Source of the DNA: Puffinus mauretanicus
Taxonomy: Eukaryota; Chordata; Aves; Procellariiformes; Procellariidae
Direction: 5' to 3'
Length of the DNA: 64,000 nt
Assembly: GCA_023333565.1 (NCBI GenBank)
Contig: JAJKFH010002438.1
Location: 434,001 to 498,000 of the forward strand
The translations under genes and the position numbers were made by a program. The notes below the pieces were generated by a model. The model was not told where the DNA came from, did no database searches, and worked only from the letters and a program-made list of their open reading frames with translations. The number at the start of each line of letters is the position of its first letter. Positions within the stretch are counted from its first letter, which is position 1. Positions 60,901 to 64,000 of the stretch are shown here, in pieces.

Positions 60901-63900
60901 TTAGCAAGCAGAAATTAAAAATGTAGCTGGCATAAGAACCTGAAGTGCTGAACAAATGAAAGATATCCAAATCCCTTGGAAGGGCTACTCAGAGGGAGGA
61001 TAAATGCACTATATTTCTGCTTCTTACATTAATACTCAGTATGGTCTAGAAGTTTCTTGCCCTGCATAAGTAACAGCTGAAATGTTGTATACCTTTTTTT
61101 TGTTTGTTTGTTTGTTTTTCTCTGTTCAATTGTATTAACATAAAAATCCAATTCACGGGTCATAATATGGAAAAGACTTTGCAATGGCAATTTGAAGATC
61201 TGTTTCTTAATCCAGCTTTGCCAGTGATGTGGGACTTAAGGCAAACCACTTTCTTTGTCTCTTCCTTCCTCTCCCATTTCCTGTCTGCTTATCTGGTATT
61301 GATCTATACATTGTTCAGGTCAGGGAATTGCCCTTGCTGTAATTCTCAATTGTCTCAAGTTCCAAGAAAACTTCAGCTATGCAATAATTCAATACAAACC
61401 ATTAAAAAATACGGCCTTAATGCAGGTATACTGAGCATGACTGGATAAGCTTTGACTGTTTTAAATGTTTGGATTCTCTCATGATGTTGACACTTTGTTT
61501 GGTTGAAAAATTCAGAATAATGAGTTAACTTTTCTCCTTGTTAATTTTGTATAAATTAACAAAGACTTCAGAGTGATGCACTCGTTAATGTAGTCGATGT
61601 TGTTTCTACTTCAAAGTCAGCATTGCATTTTACTTAGCTGAGTTCACAAAAAAACTTGTGGGTGGTGTGATCCTTAACTTTTCAGGTTTTAACATAGGCT
61701 TAGTCCTTAGTGGTGTTGGACATGTGTTTAAAAAAAATCCCTTTCTAACTGGGATTTCTGTTAAGTGATTAAAACTCCTCTTTTGAACAAAAATCCTTTT
61801 AAAGCCCTGTTGAGTGTATTGGTTTAGAATACGGTTTTCTTCCTTATTGTTAGAGTGTGTGGACTACATTTTGTTAAGACATGATTGCCCACCTTGAGAC
61901 TGGTATAAATATTAGCAATAGGTGTAATGATACGATAACGCCCTTTCAATTATAAGATAAGCTTGTTGTTATGTCATGCTCATTAATAAACCTTGGAAAT
62001 TTTGTCAAGCTTTGGAGATTGTTCCTGTCCTACAAGGCAATACTGGATGTTTTAAATCTGCAGATACTACTATTGGGATTTTGAACACTGAAGTGTTCTT
62101 ATTTTTCCAGTTGTTTAATAATCACAGCCGTAGAGGTGAAATAAGAAGTCCTGTAAGTTCAACCTTGTTGAAAAGCAACCTAATGGAGAGAACATCTTTT
62201 GCAGGGATTGCCCTTTGACTTATTATAGAGGGGTGGTATGAGTCACGTGCAAGAATGGCTGTTTTCTGTTGTGCACTTACGCATTCTAAATTGACTGTCA
62301 ATATTTTATTGGACCAGCTGGTGCTATGGACCTGTTACTTCCACAAGTTCATTCCTGAAACTTTTCGAAGCTGGTTAGACAGGTGAAGTAGAGAGTCTAA
62401 AAGTAGCCACTCAATCCTGCCTAAGCCCAGGAAACAGAGTGAAGGGACCGTCTATGCCACATTTAGTAGGTAAGAAATATCTACTAGGTTAATGGAGCAG
62501 GTGAAACAACTCCCACTGGGCCAAGGAAAATTTTCCAAATGTATTAATGTGCAAGATACAAAGGAACATGAAGGGAGATGCAATTTTTTTTTATTTAGGT
62601 GTTTATAAGAGGGCTTGGTTAAAATTTAAGTGCTTCTTTCTGAGAACAATTGAGAAAGTCTGCTCTTGAGTGAGGTTTAGCCCATCAGGCTCCAAAGCAC
62701 ATTGTTTAACTTTAAAACCTAGCAAATGTTTCAATCCTTTTTGTTTTTTGCTAGCATTCTGGCTACATTTTTGATACCAGACTTAATGCTTCTAAATATT
62801 GTATTACAAATTATAAAGAAATTATAAAGTTTTTCTGAGATGTGGAGGAATAACAGCCTGTGTTCTCCTAACAGAACATAGGAGGCAGTGTTGGCTCATA
62901 AAGATGTGACTTGGCACTCAGGATACCTTTTTGCAAGTACAGTAGCTGTTGGTTTAGACTTTAGTATAACCTATTTTGAGGTAGACAGTTCCACATGAGA
63001 GGATGTGGAAAATGAGGCCTTTGATGAATTTGTTTTCTTGAGGTTTTACTCACATCCCGTTTTTTCCTAGCAATTTACAGCATAGTACAAGATCCTCTTT
63101 GGAATGGTGCATGAATTTCCTATTTCTTTTAGTCCTTAAAGTTCCAGCAAGGTTCAATATTCAAGAAATAAAGATGCAGATCAAAGGCTGTTAGAAGTTT
63201 CTCCGTAATATTTTTTTTTTTTGTTAAGGTTTTAAAATAAACTATGAGGTTGTAGCAGGGGAACTGTCAGGTACAGAATAACTTTTACAATTCTCATTAT
63301 ATTCGGAGTAGTTTATTATCCACAGAATAATCTCAGTGATTTGCAAATGAGTTCATGGCTCTCTTAGCAGGATAGGTACTGGAGGTCTTACAGACATTCT
63401 TAAATTGCTTTTCTCAGTGTTGAAAACGGAACAGCATAGTGGCTTCATGTAGTGTGTTCTGTTGTCAAGAATATGCATTTGGAGATTAACATACAGCTGC
63501 TACATATAAAGAGACCTTGATCTTTCTGTTCTTGACATCTAAGTATAAATCTGTAAACAAACTGTTGACCACAGCACAAGGCCTATAAGCAGTAGAGTTT
63601 AATTCCTTCAGCCTTAGTAGTAGTCAAAATGACAGTTTTCAAAGGCTTTGGAAAAGAGAGCCCAGATCTCTCTCAATTTTGGGTTCCTGAAGTCTTTCTG
63701 ATTGTTTTTTCAAGTACCTCCAAACCTGAATAGGATGCGGGTTAAACAAACCCCTCTTAGCCTTCTGCCTCTTATGATCAGAAGGCCGTATGTAATAGAT
63801 GAATTCAGCTGGGTCTGAACGATTGATGCTACAATAAGTTGGTAAAAAATATAAAATTGCAACTACCTCAAGTTGCCCAAAATTTACCCCCAAAAAAGGG

Positions 63901-64000
63901 GTGATAGTAATGTCCTTTTGTTGACAAAAACTCATGATACTATTTAGAAGGAAAATGAGACTACAAACCTGAGTTTATTTTGTCTTTCGCAGCCTTCTCC
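57971..64000 (+). other. CDC123: CDC123 intron 6 (partial)
   Basis: Over 6 kb without a recognisable CDC123 exon: no counterpart of the expected continuation FIHCTDDSPDP. Contains a 16-nt direct repeat (58125-58161), TTTG repeats near 61093-61117 and scattered A/T runs. Nothing else is assigned. Confidence 0.7.
58125..58161 (+). repeat. 16-nt direct repeat, 21-nt period
   Basis: TTCAGGTACAGTAATA occurs at 58125-58140 and again at 58146-58161. A partial third copy, TACAGTAATGA, lies near 58071. Probably a small tandem duplication. Confidence 0.7.

Noticed and set aside
63974..64000. Acceptor-like TTTTGTCTTTCGCAG at the right edge as CDC123 exon 7
   Set aside because: The following 8 nt would give P-L-L after the split Pro codon, not the expected P-F-I-H, and the sequence ends too soon to judge.

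Overview
This is vertebrate nuclear DNA, almost certainly from a bird. It is intron-rich, has two CpG islands, and carries a 3'-terminal CR1 LINE fragment of avian type (50584-50775). It also carries a near-complete solo LTR of an ERVL-like family that I know from bird genomes (27740-28284); that LTR hints at a non-galliform bird, tentatively. Four protein-coding genes are recognised by exon-by-exon agreement with the known vertebrate proteins. Their order, DHTKD1 (+), SEC61A2 (+), NUDT5 (-), CDC123 (+), matches human 10p14. Nothing prokaryotic (operons, CRISPR, IS elements) is present.

Region by region. 1-11561: the last 12 coding exons of DHTKD1 (mitochondrial 2-oxoadipate dehydrogenase E1), ending at a TAA at 11561; the 5' part of the gene is off the left edge. 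About 12.0-16.8 kb: 3' UTR and intergenic DNA with unassigned ORFs and a palindrome. 16.86-17.5 kb: CpG-island promoter. 17313-33411: all 12 coding exons of SEC61A2 (Sec61 translocon alpha subunit). They sum to 476 codons plus stop only if one base missing from exon 5 is allowed for. 34.3-35.6 kb: short interval between convergent genes. 35613-44595: NUDT5 on the minus strand, nine coding exons including a 9-nt microexon, giving 220 residues. 48.7-49.5 kb: CpG island placed as a head-to-head promoter for NUDT5 and CDC123. 49129 to the right edge: the first six exons of CDC123, followed by over 6 kb of its intron 6.

The genes are not one pathway: DHTKD1 acts in lysine/tryptophan catabolism, SEC61A2 in ER protein translocation, NUDT5 in ADP-ribose and oxidised-nucleotide hydrolysis, and CDC123 in eIF2 assembly. 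They are conserved neighbours.

Most notable observations: (1) a one-base deletion in SEC61A2 exon 5 that creates an early stop; (2) the LTR lying only 123 bp upstream of that same exon; (3) the NUDT5 microexon; (4) a (TG)n-T5 tract at the SEC61A2 exon 2 acceptor; (5) a 39-codon uORF ending 8 nt before the CDC123 start codon. I found no convincing undescribed multi-gene system. Exon boundaries come from GT/AG signals, reading phase and recalled protein similarity; no alignment or transcript data were available.
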